This document shows, piece after piece, positions 1 to 7,492 of a stretch of DNA of 64,000 bases (positions are counted from its first letter, which is position 1; every line of letters starts with the position of its first letter). Below the pieces are notes generated by a model. It did not search any database and was not told where the DNA came from. It saw nothing but the letters and a program-made list of their open reading frames with translations. The translations under genes were made by a program, and so were the position numbers. The stretch lies in the NCBI RefSeq assembly GCF_026898135.2, contig NZ_CP114035.2, positions 3,141,501 through 3,205,500 on the forward strand, in the 5' to 3' direction. The DNA comes from Pseudomonas fortuita. Its GTDB lineage: Bacteria > Pseudomonadota > Gammaproteobacteria > Pseudomonadales > Pseudomonadaceae.

Positions 1-759
1 TTCGTGCTCGTGGTGGTGGCGATCTTCATTCGGCTCAAGGTCAGCGAGACACCAGCCTTTGTCGCTTTGAAGCAGGACGAAACACCCCACGTTGGAAGCC
101 CTTTGAAAGATGTGCTGAGGATCCATTCTCGTACCATCTTGCGGCTGATGTTCTTTTTCTGCTCACCCGCTGCTCTGTTTTACCTGATCGTGATTTTCAC
201 ACTCAGCTACCTGGTCAAGCAACTCGGTATGCCGCAGTCCATGGGGTTCATGTCCCTGATGGTGGCTAACGTCTGCGCGATTTTTGGCGCGCTGGCTGGC
301 GGGTACCTCAGTGACCGGTGGGGACGCAAGAAAGCGCTCGCCTTCGGCTCATGCATGACCCTCGGGATTCTGCTGGTGTACTTCCCAATGCTGAACACGC
401 AGCAACCCGCCATGATCATGGCCGCCATGGGACTGTTCCTTGGATTCACCCAGTTCCAGAGCGGGATCCAACCCGTTGCATTCGCCGAAGCATTCCCCAC
501 CAACGTGCGCTACACCGGCTCGGCCCTGGCTTATACCGGCGCCAACCTGCTGATTGGCGGCCCGATGCCTATCCTCGCCGTGTGGCTGATGAGTCAGACC
601 GGCAATTCGCCATGGTTGCTCGTCGCGATATGCGCTGCGATCAACCTGGTGTCGCTTGCGATGATCCTGATAGGGCCAGAAACCCGCGGAATCGATCTCA
701 GCAAGTCCGAACCAGCAGAGAACGTAACCTTCAGCAACTCCCCTCAATACCTCAAGTGA
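1..759 (+). CDS. MHS-family MFS transporter (partial, 5' end outside window)
   Basis: The frame is open from the first base, so this is the C-terminal part of a longer gene; about 252 residues are present. It shows about six hydrophobic segments and an MFS loop signature (GGYLSDRWGRKKA, about residues 100-112 of the fragment). The ending, with GPETRG after the last membrane segment, is typical of metabolite:H+ symporters of the ShiA/KgtP/ProP group in the inner membrane. A type II dehydroquinase starts 15 bases downstream, so a quinate, shikimate or related hydroaromatic acid is the likely substrate. That substrate is inferred from context only. Confidence 0.8.
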   Translation, partial: FVLVVVAIFIRLKVSETPAFVALKQDETPHVGSPLKDVLRIHSRTILRLMFFFCSPAALFYLIVIFTLSYLVKQLGMPQSMGFMSLMVANVCAIFGALAGGYLSDRWGRKKALAFGSCMTLGILLVYFPMLNTQQPAMIMAAMGLFLGFTQFQSGIQPVAFAEAFPTNVRYTGSALAYTGANLLIGGPMPILAVWLMSQTGNSPWLLVAICAAINLVSLAMILIGPETRGIDLSKSEPAENVTFSNSPQYLK

Positions 760-774
760 AAGCGGAGCCATACC

Positions 775-1251
775 ATGAGTCGCGCAGTTTTTGTCCTGAA
801 TGGCCCCAACCTGAACATGTTGGGTCGCCGCGAGCCGGAAATTTACGGCACAACGACCCTGCAGCAGGTTCAGCAAAGCTGTGAGCAGCTTGCAAACGAG
901 CTGGATCTGGTTTGCGAGTTTCGTCAAACGAACAGCGAAGCGGTGATGGTTGACTGGATCCAGGAGGCATTCGACAAGAACGCCGCAGTGATCATCAATC
1001 CGGCTGGCCTTTCGTTTAATTCAATCCCGGTGCTCGATGCGCTGAAATTGATCAAGGCGCCACTGGTGGAAGTCCACATTTCGAACATTCATGCCCGCGA
1101 TGAGCTCCATCGACACTCGATCATGTCCACCGTGGCTAATGGCGTGATTGCAGGATTGGGGGTGGAGGGATATCTGCTGGCGCTTAGAGCAGTGTGTACA
1201 CGGCTATCCGAACGATGGCCAACAAGCCTTGCTGCCTCGGCCTCGCGCTGA
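775..1251 (+). CDS. aroQ: type II 3-dehydroquinate dehydratase
   Basis: 158 residues, close to the usual 145-160. AroQ dehydrates 3-dehydroquinate to 3-dehydroshikimate in the cytoplasm as a dodecamer. The N-terminal NGPNLNMLGRREPEIYG block carries the catalytic Tyr24, and EVHISNIHARDELHRHS carries the catalytic His101. The usual substrate loop INPGAYTHTS reads INPAGLSFNS here, so the loop histidine near position 81 is Phe. The gene sits 15 bases after an MHS permease and is probably co-transcribed. This suggests a catabolic (quinate/shikimate use) paralogue rather than the housekeeping enzyme. Confidence 0.88.
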   Translation: MSRAVFVLNGPNLNMLGRREPEIYGTTTLQQVQQSCEQLANELDLVCEFRQTNSEAVMVDWIQEAFDKNAAVIINPAGLSFNSIPVLDALKLIKAPLVEVHISNIHARDELHRHSIMSTVANGVIAGLGVEGYLLALRAVCTRLSERWPTSLAASASR

Positions 1252-1285
1252 AATCAAGCGTGTGACTGAAGCGCAAGACATCCAT

Positions 1286-1324
1286 AGGAGCTCTTGAAAT
1301 AACCGTTGTTAAATCAGAGCTCCT
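1286..1324. terminator. inverted repeat between convergent aroQ and cytochrome gene
   Basis: AGGAGCTCT (1286-1294) and AGAGCTCCT (1316-1324) form a perfect 9-bp stem around a 21-base AT-rich loop. It lies between two convergent genes. There is no long T-run, so it is only a plausible bidirectional terminator. Confidence 0.45.
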
Positions 1325-1332
1325 TTCGGTCA

Positions 1333-1623
1333 TCAGCGGGACATCCAGCCTATCGTAGCCGCGAGGTCTTCGTCGCTACAGTCACTGCAGAGTCCACGTG
1401 GTGGCATGACACTCAATCCATTCACTACGTTTTTGAGCAGTACGTCTTGCCCTTGAGCCAGGCGTGGTTGCCATGCAGCGACATCACCTTTCTTAGGCGC
1501 GTTGGGGAGTTGACCGTTGTGGCACATGGCGCAGGTTTTCGCGAATACGGCCTCAGGCTCTTGGCCTGCCTGGGCAGAAGCAATCATGAAGGCTGTAGCG
1601 GCAATCAGCAGTGTTTTTCTCAT
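1333..1623 (-). CDS. periplasmic class I c-type cytochrome (c5-like)
   Basis: 96 residues with a Sec signal peptide (about residues 1-19, ending AQA). One haem site, CAMCH, lies at 31-35, and Met73 in SVMPP is the likely distal ligand. A C-x-x-C pair at 79/82 is typical of cytochrome c5. It is the last gene of a leftward operon with a GMC dehydrogenase, its Tat-exported small subunit and two glyoxalases. It is therefore the likely periplasmic electron acceptor of that dehydrogenase. It is shorter and simpler than the usual tri-haem gluconate dehydrogenase cytochrome. Partner assignment is inferred from gene order. Confidence 0.8.
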   Translation of the reverse strand: MRKTLLIAATAFMIASAQAGQEPEAVFAKTCAMCHNGQLPNAPKKGDVAAWQPRLAQGQDVLLKNVVNGLSVMPPRGLCSDCSDEDLAATIGWMSR

Positions 1624-1644
1624 GGATGATCTTCTTCTTGTTGT

Positions 1645-2439
1645 TCAAAAATTGTCTTTCCACTTGCGCATGGCAGCAAAGCATTCTTCGGCGGTTGTGA
1701 TGGCCAAGCCCGCTTGGCGTTGGACAACCTCAACGATCTTCGCTTCCCGCACACGGAGGAACGGGTTAATTGCGCGTTCAACGCTAATGTAGGTAGGCAA
1801 AGTGCACTGCCCGCGATTGCGGATTTCGCTGACCTCAGCCAAGCGCTCGGCGATTTGCTGATTGCCTGGGTCGACAGCCAAAGCAAAGGGCAGGTTGGAG
1901 AGGGTGTACTCATGTGCGCAGTACACCCGCGTCTGCTCTGGGAGCACGGCAAGGCGTTCGAGCGACGTCAGCATCTGCAGCGGCGTACCCTCGAAGAGGC
2001 GCCCACAGCCGGCGCTGAACAGCGTGTCCCCGCTAAACAGCACATCCTCATCAACCAGGTGATAGGCCAGGTGCCCGCAAGTATGGCCAGGCACCCCGAT
2101 CACGCGAATGGTTCGCCCCAGTACCTGGATTGAATCACCGTCCTTCAGTGGCCGATCCCTGGCAGGGATCGGCTCGTTTGCAGGGCCATGCACGCGGAGA
2201 TCGAACGCAGACTTCAGTTTCTCGACACCGCCCACATGGTCGCTATGATGGTGAGTGATCAGCACATCGGTGAGCGCCCAGCCGGGATGCTCAGCCAACC
2301 AGGCTTGAACTGGCCCGGCATCACCTGGATCTACAACCGCACAGGCCTGGTTTGAGTGATCGAGCAGAAGCCAGATGTAGTTGTCGGTAAACGCCGTGAT
2401 TGCGCAAATCTCCAGGCGGTTGTCGGCGATGGTAGTCAT
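1645..2439 (-). CDS. gloB: hydroxyacylglutathione hydrolase (glyoxalase II)
   Basis: 264 residues, normal for GloB. The enzyme hydrolyses S-D-lactoylglutathione to D-lactate and glutathione. The metallo-beta-lactamase metal motif T-H-H-H-S-D-H is at 62-68, and later GHTCGH and SGDTLFSAGCGR blocks supply further ligands; the C-terminal substrate domain is present. The ATG overlaps the stop of the upstream GMC dehydrogenase by four bases (ATGA), so translation is probably coupled. Such placement inside a dehydrogenase operon suggests that an alpha-oxoaldehyde or another glutathione adduct arises in this pathway. Confidence 0.92.
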   Translation of the reverse strand: MTTIADNRLEICAITAFTDNYIWLLLDHSNQACAVVDPGDAGPVQAWLAEHPGWALTDVLITHHHSDHVGGVEKLKSAFDLRVHGPANEPIPARDRPLKDGDSIQVLGRTIRVIGVPGHTCGHLAYHLVDEDVLFSGDTLFSAGCGRLFEGTPLQMLTSLERLAVLPEQTRVYCAHEYTLSNLPFALAVDPGNQQIAERLAEVSEIRNRGQCTLPTYISVERAINPFLRVREAKIVEVVQRQAGLAITTAEECFAAMRKWKDNF

Positions 2440-4004
2440 GCCGCATGCGTCCTCAGAGCATCGGCAATGTACTCCGCCTGACGAATCGCCAGGCTGACGA
2501 TCGTCAGGGTAGGGTTCTCGGCTGCGCTGGTGGTGAACTGACTGCCATCTGAAATGAACAGATTTGGAACTTCATGGCTTTGCCCGTATTTGTTGCAAAC
2601 ACCATCGGCTTCCTTGTGGCTCATACGACAAGTGCCCATGTTATGAGTCGAGGGGTAGGGTGGTACGCGGTGGGTCTTCAGTGCACCGACGGCCTCATAG
2701 ACCGCGCTACCTTGCTGATAGGCGTGCTCGCGCATTGCAATATCGTTGGGGTGGTCGTCGTAGTGCACGTTGGCCACAGGAATGCCAAAGCGGTCTTTGA
2801 CGTTATCGCTCAGGGTAATGCGATTGGATTCCCGGGGCATGTCCTCACCGACCAGCCACATGCCAGCCAGATGCGTGTAGTTGTCCATGACGCGGGTGAA
2901 GTCGCGTCCCCAGGCGCCGGGGTTGAAGAACGCAGCCATGAAGGAAGGGCCAAGCGAGATGGTTTCCATTTCGTAGCCTCCGACAAAGCCCCTGTCGGGA
3001 TTGAAGTGCACCTCGTCACCGATCAGGCCGGCCATGATGGTGCCGCGATAGAAATGCACAGGGTCCTTGAACTCTGCGAACACAGATCCGGTGGTATGGC
3101 GCATGTAGTGTTTACCGACCATCCCGGAGCCGTTGCCAATACCATGAGGGAACAATGTGCTGGTCGAATTAAGCAGTAGGCGAGGGGTTTCAATGGCATT
3201 GCCTGCGACCGCAACAAGTCGCGCTTTTTGGCGTTGCAGACGCCCTTGCGCATCTGCGTAGACCACACCGGTGGCTCGCCCTTTTGCATCGTGCTCGATC
3301 TTTACTGCGTGCGCCTGCGTACGGAGCTCGAGCTTGCCTGTGGCCTCCGCTGCCGGGATCTCGGTGTACAGCGTTGACCACTTTGCCCCCATCTTGCAGC
3401 CCTGGAAGCAAAAGCCAAGTTGCATGCACTGAGCGCGTCCTGCGCGGGCACGGCTGTTGATCGCCATGTGGCCGGTACTGCACTTTTTGTAGCCAAGCTT
3501 GCGAGCACCGTTGTACATCACCTGAAAATTGTTGTTCCCCGGTAGCCCAGGAATGTCGTTGGTGCGCGTCACGCCCATCTTGTCTTCGGCCCTTGCATAG
3601 AAGGGCTCCAGATCAGCGAGCGTCAATGGCCAGTCGAGCAGGTTCGCATCCTTGATGTCGCCATAGGTCTGCCGCGCTCGGAATTCATGCTCCTGGAATC
3701 GAAGGCTGGCACCTGCCCAGTGAGTGGTAGTTCCACCCACCGTTTTGCAGATCCAGGCGGGGAGGTTCGGGAAGTCCTTGGCGATCTGCCAAGAGCCCGA
3801 GGTAGTACGGGTATCGCCCCAGGACAATTGCTCGAACGAGGGCCATTCGTCATTGATGAAAGTGGCAGAGGACTGGCGCTGGCCAGCCTCCAGCAGGACG
3901 ACTGGAATACCCTTCTGGCACAGTTCATTGGCCAGTGTTCCACCACCCGCACCAGAGCCGATGATCACCACTACCGAGTCATCGTCGAAATTGAATGTGG
4001 TCAT
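2436..4004 (-). CDS. GMC-family FAD dehydrogenase, large subunit of a membrane alcohol/sugar dehydrogenase
   Basis: 522 residues. The N-terminal FAD fold has GSGAGGG at 16-22. The C-terminal GMC domain carries the expected His (PSTHNMGTCRMS) and Asn (SAAENPTLT) of the active-site pair. It resembles flavoprotein subunits of gluconate 2-dehydrogenase and related three-part sugar/alcohol dehydrogenases. No signal peptide is visible, which fits co-export with the Tat-tagged small subunit encoded 10 bases upstream. Start ATG at 4004 follows a GAGG site. The true substrate is unknown. Confidence 0.85.
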   Translation of the reverse strand: MTTFNFDDDSVVVIIGSGAGGGTLANELCQKGIPVVLLEAGQRQSSATFINDEWPSFEQLSWGDTRTTSGSWQIAKDFPNLPAWICKTVGGTTTHWAGASLRFQEHEFRARQTYGDIKDANLLDWPLTLADLEPFYARAEDKMGVTRTNDIPGLPGNNNFQVMYNGARKLGYKKCSTGHMAINSRARAGRAQCMQLGFCFQGCKMGAKWSTLYTEIPAAEATGKLELRTQAHAVKIEHDAKGRATGVVYADAQGRLQRQKARLVAVAGNAIETPRLLLNSTSTLFPHGIGNGSGMVGKHYMRHTTGSVFAEFKDPVHFYRGTIMAGLIGDEVHFNPDRGFVGGYEMETISLGPSFMAAFFNPGAWGRDFTRVMDNYTHLAGMWLVGEDMPRESNRITLSDNVKDRFGIPVANVHYDDHPNDIAMREHAYQQGSAVYEAVGALKTHRVPPYPSTHNMGTCRMSHKEADGVCNKYGQSHEVPNLFISDGSQFTTSAAENPTLTIVSLAIRQAEYIADALRTHAA

Positions 4005-4014
4005 GTACGCATCC

Positions 4015-4575
4015 TCAGGAAAAGGCGGATGGGCTGGCTTCGGTAGGGGCGGCAGGTAGCCACTTCAAGTCGTTGAAGCCGCGCATCAGGTAACCGCCTT
4101 TGGGGAAAGAGGCACCTTCGTAGCCGAAGTGCTGGTAGGCGAGTTCGTTGCTGTACAGGGCATTGACCGAGACTGACCTGACCAAAGTGAAAAACGGGGT
4201 GGTCTGGATGGACTCGAGCACGGCCAATTGGCGCGGCTCATCCAGATTCAGCCAGGCGCCATCAGCTGACTTGTCCAGCTCGTTCAGACCTTGTTCAAGC
4301 AGGGGAAGAATGGATGGGTCTGTCACGGCGCGGTCGTCCAAGGCTTTGATCGCAAAGGCGTACACAGCGTCTTCCATCTGATCGTGAGGGTAGATCCGGC
4401 GCACTATAACCATCAGTCGTGCGGCTTGATCGTTGTTCAGCATTTTCATCTCAAGCGCCCAGGTTGTACTGGGGGCGAGCAGGGCGATGGGGCCGGAGGT
4501 GAAAAGCAACGTGCCCAAGAGAATTCCGCCGCTGCCTTTCAGAAAGCTACGGCGGCTGGCTTGTATATCCTGCAT
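4015..4575 (-). CDS. Tat-exported small subunit, gluconate 2-dehydrogenase subunit 3-like
   Basis: 186 residues. A twin-arginine signal (SRRSFLKG, 7-14) and a hydrophobic stretch to about residue 41 precede a helical domain like gluconate 2-dehydrogenase subunit 3. This subunit normally carries the folded flavoprotein through the Tat system and stays bound to it in the periplasm. The GMC large subunit follows immediately, as expected. About 120 bases separate this gene from the glyoxalase I-like gene upstream, so an internal promoter is possible. Confidence 0.82.
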   Translation of the reverse strand: MQDIQASRRSFLKGSGGILLGTLLFTSGPIALLAPSTTWALEMKMLNNDQAARLMVIVRRIYPHDQMEDAVYAFAIKALDDRAVTDPSILPLLEQGLNELDKSADGAWLNLDEPRQLAVLESIQTTPFFTLVRSVSVNALYSNELAYQHFGYEGASFPKGGYLMRGFNDLKWLPAAPTEASPSAFS

Positions 4576-4695
4576 GCTGTTCTCCTTGTTGTTTTTATTA
4601 GGAGCCTGACATCACGGGTGCTGCTTTGTTGGGGATTGGCGTTTGCCGCGCAATATTGATAGACGACGCCCAGGCGTCTGATGCGTGTGGCTGCG

Positions 4696-5088
4696 TTACT
4701 GATAGTGGCCGGCGCGCTGCAACACCTCGATCTTGTAGCCATCCGGGTCCTGGATGAAGAAGAAGCGAGCGAGCAGCGCTTCACCACGCTTGAATTCCTT
4801 GATGGCGGCAGGAGAGAGCCCCATTTCGCTCAAGCGAGCGTGATGGTGATCGAGATCTTCTACTGCGAAGGCGACATGGCCATACCCACTGCCGTGGGTG
4901 TAGCCGTCTTGGCCCTTGTTCCAGGTCAGTTCGATTTCGGCGCCGCTTTGCCGGTCGCGTAGGTAGACGAGCGAGAAGTCGTCGAACTCAAGGCGGTGGG
5001 ATTCCTGCAGGTCGAATGCTTGTCCGTAGAAACGCATGGAGGCATCCAGGTCACCTACACGGATCATGGTGTGAAGGAATTTCGGCAT
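4696..5088 (-). CDS. lactoylglutathione lyase-like protein (glyoxalase I family)
   Basis: 130 residues from ATG 5088; a longer open frame to 5550 runs through the promoter region and is rejected. It matches GloA end to end. The four metal ligands are present: His6, Glu53, His71 and Glu121, with the DPDGYKIE signature near the end. The enzyme isomerises the hemithioacetal of methylglyoxal and glutathione. It is the first gene of the leftward operon ending in gloB and cytochrome c. A true housekeeping gloA may exist elsewhere, so no symbol is given. Confidence 0.87.
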   Translation of the reverse strand: MPKFLHTMIRVGDLDASMRFYGQAFDLQESHRLEFDDFSLVYLRDRQSGAEIELTWNKGQDGYTHGSGYGHVAFAVEDLDHHHARLSEMGLSPAAIKEFKRGEALLARFFFIQDPDGYKIEVLQRAGHYQ

Positions 5089-5147
5089 GATCAGGCTTTC
5101 CTGTGGTGTTGTTATGCACTCAGGATGGCAGTATGAGAAATTGATGG

Positions 5148-5165
5148 GTAATAAGTGGCTATTAC
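5148..5165. promoter_or_regulatory. operator-like dyad, copy 1 (GTAATA-N6-TATTAC)
   Basis: Perfect 6+6 palindrome GTAATA/TATTAC with a six-base spacer, in the divergent region between the glyoxalase/GMC operon and the ribbon-helix-helix gene. A second identical dyad lies 46 bp away centre to centre (5194-5211). The paired copies are also inverted repeats of one another over about 23 bases (5144-5166 and 5193-5215). The regulator is not known. Confidence 0.6.
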
Positions 5166-5193
5166 GTGCGCCCCAAAAGCACAATGGACATGT

Positions 5194-5211
5194 GTAATAG
5201 CGGTGTATTAC
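5194..5211. promoter_or_regulatory. operator-like dyad, copy 2 (GTAATA-N6-TATTAC)
   Basis: Second copy of the dyad at 5148-5165 with the same half-sites and spacer length. An outer pair, GCCCCAAAAGC near 5170 and GCTTTGGGGC near 5221, also brackets this copy. The arrangement looks like a two-site control region for the divergent genes. Confidence 0.6.
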
Positions 5212-5295
5212 CCATATGCTGCTTTGGGGCGGTACCTTCAGGCGTGGGCGTATGCCCTCGACGTGACTTAGCCAGGTAAAGCCAGCGGAGGCACC

Positions 5296-5598
5296 ATGTG
5301 TGAGCTGTATGTGAAGGCAGACCCGATCCTTTATGAATCGCGCTCGCGCTCCTTGCGCATCCGGGGCGTGGTCACCACCCTGCGTCTGGAAAACCAGTTC
5401 TGGGACATCCTGACCGAGATTGCTGCAGCGGACAGTGTCAGCACCAATCAGCTCATCGCCAAGCTGTACGAGGAGGTCATGGACTACCGCGGAGAAGTGG
5501 TGAATTTTGCCTCGTTCCTGAGGGTAAGCTGCACCCGCTACCTCAGCCAAAGGCAGGTGACCAATAGGGTGGTGCCACTTTCAATCGCAGCGGGGTAA
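5296..5598 (+). CDS. ribbon-helix-helix domain protein
   Basis: 100 residues. A short N-terminal part is followed by RSLRIRGVVTTLRLENQFWDIL, the beta-strand and first helix of a ribbon-helix-helix fold, then a second helix. It fits the ribbon-helix-helix group found as stand-alone proteins in many proteobacteria. It is transcribed away from the glyoxalase/GMC operon across a region with two identical dyads. It is thus a candidate regulator of that operon and of itself, but no target is proven. Confidence 0.72.
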   Translation: MCELYVKADPILYESRSRSLRIRGVVTTLRLENQFWDILTEIAAADSVSTNQLIAKLYEEVMDYRGEVVNFASFLRVSCTRYLSQRQVTNRVVPLSIAAG

Positions 5599-5704
5599 GC
5601 CTGTTGCCCTGTGGAGCTGTGCTGCCATGTTTCCATCGCCGGTAACCGAATGGCCACAGCACATAAACTGATATTGAAATCGGTAGGCTGATCTACCTAT
5701 CCGC

Positions 5705-5730
5705 AACGGCGTCTTCGGGCGCCGTTTTCT
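5705..5730 (+). terminator. rho-independent terminator
   Basis: AACGGCG (5705-5711) and CGCCGTT (5720-5726) form a 7-bp stem around a TTCG-containing loop, followed by a short TTCTT run. It is about 110 bases after the ribbon-helix-helix gene. The upstream stretch GGTAG-N6-CTACC could be a second hairpin, so a short untranslated RNA ending here is possible. Confidence 0.65.
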
Positions 5731-5787
5731 TCGCCCTCATTCTTGGTTCCTCAATTCAGGCCTAGCTCATAGGATCCATCCTTTCTG

Positions 5788-5801
5788 GTTGCATTTGCAA
5801 C
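5788..5801. promoter_or_regulatory. MarR-type operator upstream of the half-E1 gene
   Basis: GTTGCATTTGCAAC is a perfect 14-base palindrome with the core TTGCA-NN-TGCAA. The same core occurs twice in the divergent region at 7391-7441 beside marR. It overlaps a possible -35 (TTGCAT, 5789-5794) with TATCCC at 5812-5817 as -10. Binding by the neighbouring MarR protein is inferred. Confidence 0.65.
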
Positions 5802-5846
5802 TAGCTTGGATTATCCCTATTGCACACCGCATGAGGAGTTTCATGG

Positions 5847-6917
5847 ATGGACAACCTTCGCTTACAGCGTACCCCTGACACCATATCGGCCGCACAGGCC
5901 TGCATTCGCCACATCGAACGAGGCTACAGAGAAAGGGAAGGGGCGCCGGGCTCACCCCTGGGAACTGCTGTCGATATTCTCAAGCGACTTGAGACCGGCT
6001 CCAGCACCCGCGGGCAGTTTGGTTTGATCAATGATCGGATAAGCGAGCAGTTGAGCACCACGGCGATCAGCGCCTGGCCCCTTTGGTTTAGCGAGCAGTC
6101 ACGTGCCGCCGAGCGCCCGCTGTTTTACATGACTCAGTCACCGACATCCGCCCAAATGTCGATGCTAACCGCCCAGGTTGCTGAGCGAGGCATCATCCTC
6201 AACGACATCGAGTCTTCGCAGTCCCGTTGGGCGAAAGGAGCGCATCCCTGGTTACCCTTGTGGTTGGCATCCAATCGCCGATGCATACCTTTCGACCCCG
6301 CGTGTGGAGATGAAGTCAAAGCTATTTGTATTGGGGCGTTGCAAGCGTTGTACGTGGAAGGAGCTCCTGGTTTTTGCTACATGACTTTGCATGACGAACC
6401 AGGGGAAGGGCGGGTATGTGATCGCTCGCAGGCTTACCTGGGAATGTATCGTTTGTCTGAGGGTGTCGACGAAGAAGTATCTGTTCGGCTGCTAGGTGCT
6501 GGGTCGATGCTTAGCGAGGTATGTGCAGCCGCCGAGCTGCTGCGAGCGGAGTGGGGGATCAAAGCCGAGGTATGGAGTTGCCCGAGCTATACCAGACTTG
6601 CCCGGGACGCAGAAAGGCGAGCTCGTCTTCAACGGTTGCGTAGAGAAGAGAACCTGCCCAACTGCCATCTTCAACTCTGTCTTGGCACGGCAGACACGCC
6701 TGTCATCGCGGTGACGGGGTACGATGAATTCGTGGCTGCGCAACTTGCTGCACATGTCACTGCGCCGTTCACGGCTTTGGGTGCGGATAGTCTGGAGCCT
6801 AGCCAACGCCTCAATCGTCATTGGGTAGTGTTGACCGCACTGCGCGCCTTGGTTCGCCGGGGCGTCGCCGACAGTTCTTGGGTAAGCGGGGCAGTCAGGC
6901 GTTACCGACTGGACTAA
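5847..6917 (+). CDS. half-length homologue of pyruvate dehydrogenase E1 (C-terminal half only)
   Basis: 356 residues from ATG 5847, with GAGGAG at 5833-5838. Residues about 145-205 match the end of the Pyr domain of the full E1 encoded at 7493 (RRCIPFDPACGDEVKAIC against PCCISYDPTYAYELAVIV). Residues about 212-255 match its C-terminal domain (GAGSMLSEVCAAAELL against GSGALLPEVIAAAQIL), and similarity continues to the end. The whole N-terminal ThDP-binding half is missing, so it cannot be an active E1. Residues 1-140 are only faintly similar. The frame is intact, which argues against simple decay. It may be a regulatory or scaffolding partner. Its stop overlaps that of convergent marR by 4 bp. 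Confidence 0.75.
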   Translation: MDNLRLQRTPDTISAAQACIRHIERGYREREGAPGSPLGTAVDILKRLETGSSTRGQFGLINDRISEQLSTTAISAWPLWFSEQSRAAERPLFYMTQSPTSAQMSMLTAQVAERGIILNDIESSQSRWAKGAHPWLPLWLASNRRCIPFDPACGDEVKAICIGALQALYVEGAPGFCYMTLHDEPGEGRVCDRSQAYLGMYRLSEGVDEEVSVRLLGAGSMLSEVCAAAELLRAEWGIKAEVWSCPSYTRLARDAERRARLQRLRREENLPNCHLQLCLGTADTPVIAVTGYDEFVAAQLAAHVTAPFTALGADSLEPSQRLNRHWVVLTALRALVRRGVADSSWVSGAVRRYRLD

Positions 6918-7366
6918 TTAGCACGCCTGTTAGTGCGGGCGCTACGGCTCGCACTTTCCAGGGCTAGCGCAAACGACCTCTGTTGCTCATCACTGAACTC
7001 CGCCAGAAAAAGCTCCTCGACGGACTGTTTGTAAACCGTCCACATCCGCTTGCGAAGATCGCGACCGCTGTCGGTGATGCGAGCGATCGCACCTCGGCCG
7101 TCATCTGCCGCTTTTTTCCGCACTACCAGTCCATCCTTTTCCAGGCGATCAACCAGGCGGGTAAGGTTGTAACGCTCGATGGCCATCACGTCGGCCAGTT
7201 CATGCATGCGACGGGCACCATCCTCCCCACTTTCGATTCCCCACAGCGCGTCGTACCAGGCATAGGGCGGCAGGTTCTCTTCAGCCAGGCGACGTTCGAT
7301 TTCCCGGATGAGGCAGCGATGCGCACGAATGAAGTTGTACCAGAGGTCTGGCGTGGGGGTGGTCAT
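6914..7366 (-). CDS. MarR-family transcriptional regulator
   Basis: 150 residues with the MarR winged-helix core: a recognition-helix region around MHELADVMAIERYNLTRLVDRLEKDGLV and a wing at KKAADDGRGAIARIT. MarR proteins are dimeric repressors released by small ligands. It is divergent from the E1 gene at 7493 and convergent with the half-E1 gene. TTGCA-NN-TGCAA palindromes lie at both promoters, so it probably controls itself and both E1-type genes. The ligand is unknown; a 2-oxoacid or aromatic acid would fit. Confidence 0.87.
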   Translation of the reverse strand: MTTPTPDLWYNFIRAHRCLIREIERRLAEENLPPYAWYDALWGIESGEDGARRMHELADVMAIERYNLTRLVDRLEKDGLVVRKKAADDGRGAIARITDSGRDLRKRMWTVYKQSVEELFLAEFSDEQQRSFALALESASRSARTNRRAN

Positions 7367-7390
7367 GACGTCTCCAGAACGAGGTTGTTA

Positions 7391-7402
7391 TTGCAGTTGC
7401 AA
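7391..7402. promoter_or_regulatory. MarR-type operator at the marR -10
   Basis: TTGCAGTTGCAA, core TTGCA-NN-TGCAA (ATTGCAGTTGCAAT with flanks). On the minus strand a good promoter reads TTGAAT (7424-7429), 16-base spacer, TATGAT (7402-7407). The operator starts at the edge of this -10, the position expected for autorepression. Confidence 0.65.
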
Positions 7403-7429
7403 TCATAGCTCGATTGACGATAGATTCAA

Positions 7430-7441
7430 TTGCAAATGCAA
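7430..7441. promoter_or_regulatory. MarR-type operator, second copy in the marR/E1 divergent region
   Basis: TTGCAAATGCAA, same core as 5789-5800 and 7391-7402. It abuts the -35 of the marR promoter and lies 39 bp centre to centre from the other site. It is also upstream of the rightward E1 gene, so one pair of sites could control both directions. Confidence 0.65.
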
Positions 7442-7492
7442 CAAGGTGCTGGTTGAACAACGACCAGCCGAGCCACACAAGGAGAGTTATCG

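Noticed and set aside
5089..5550. 154-codon extension of the glyoxalase I frame
   Set aside because: Crosses the dyad-rich promoter and the divergent ribbon-helix-helix gene; GloA starts at the MPKFLH methionine.
5640..5730. Small RNA gene ending at the 5705-5730 terminator
   Set aside because: Two hairpins are present but no promoter or known family could be recognised; kept only as a terminator.
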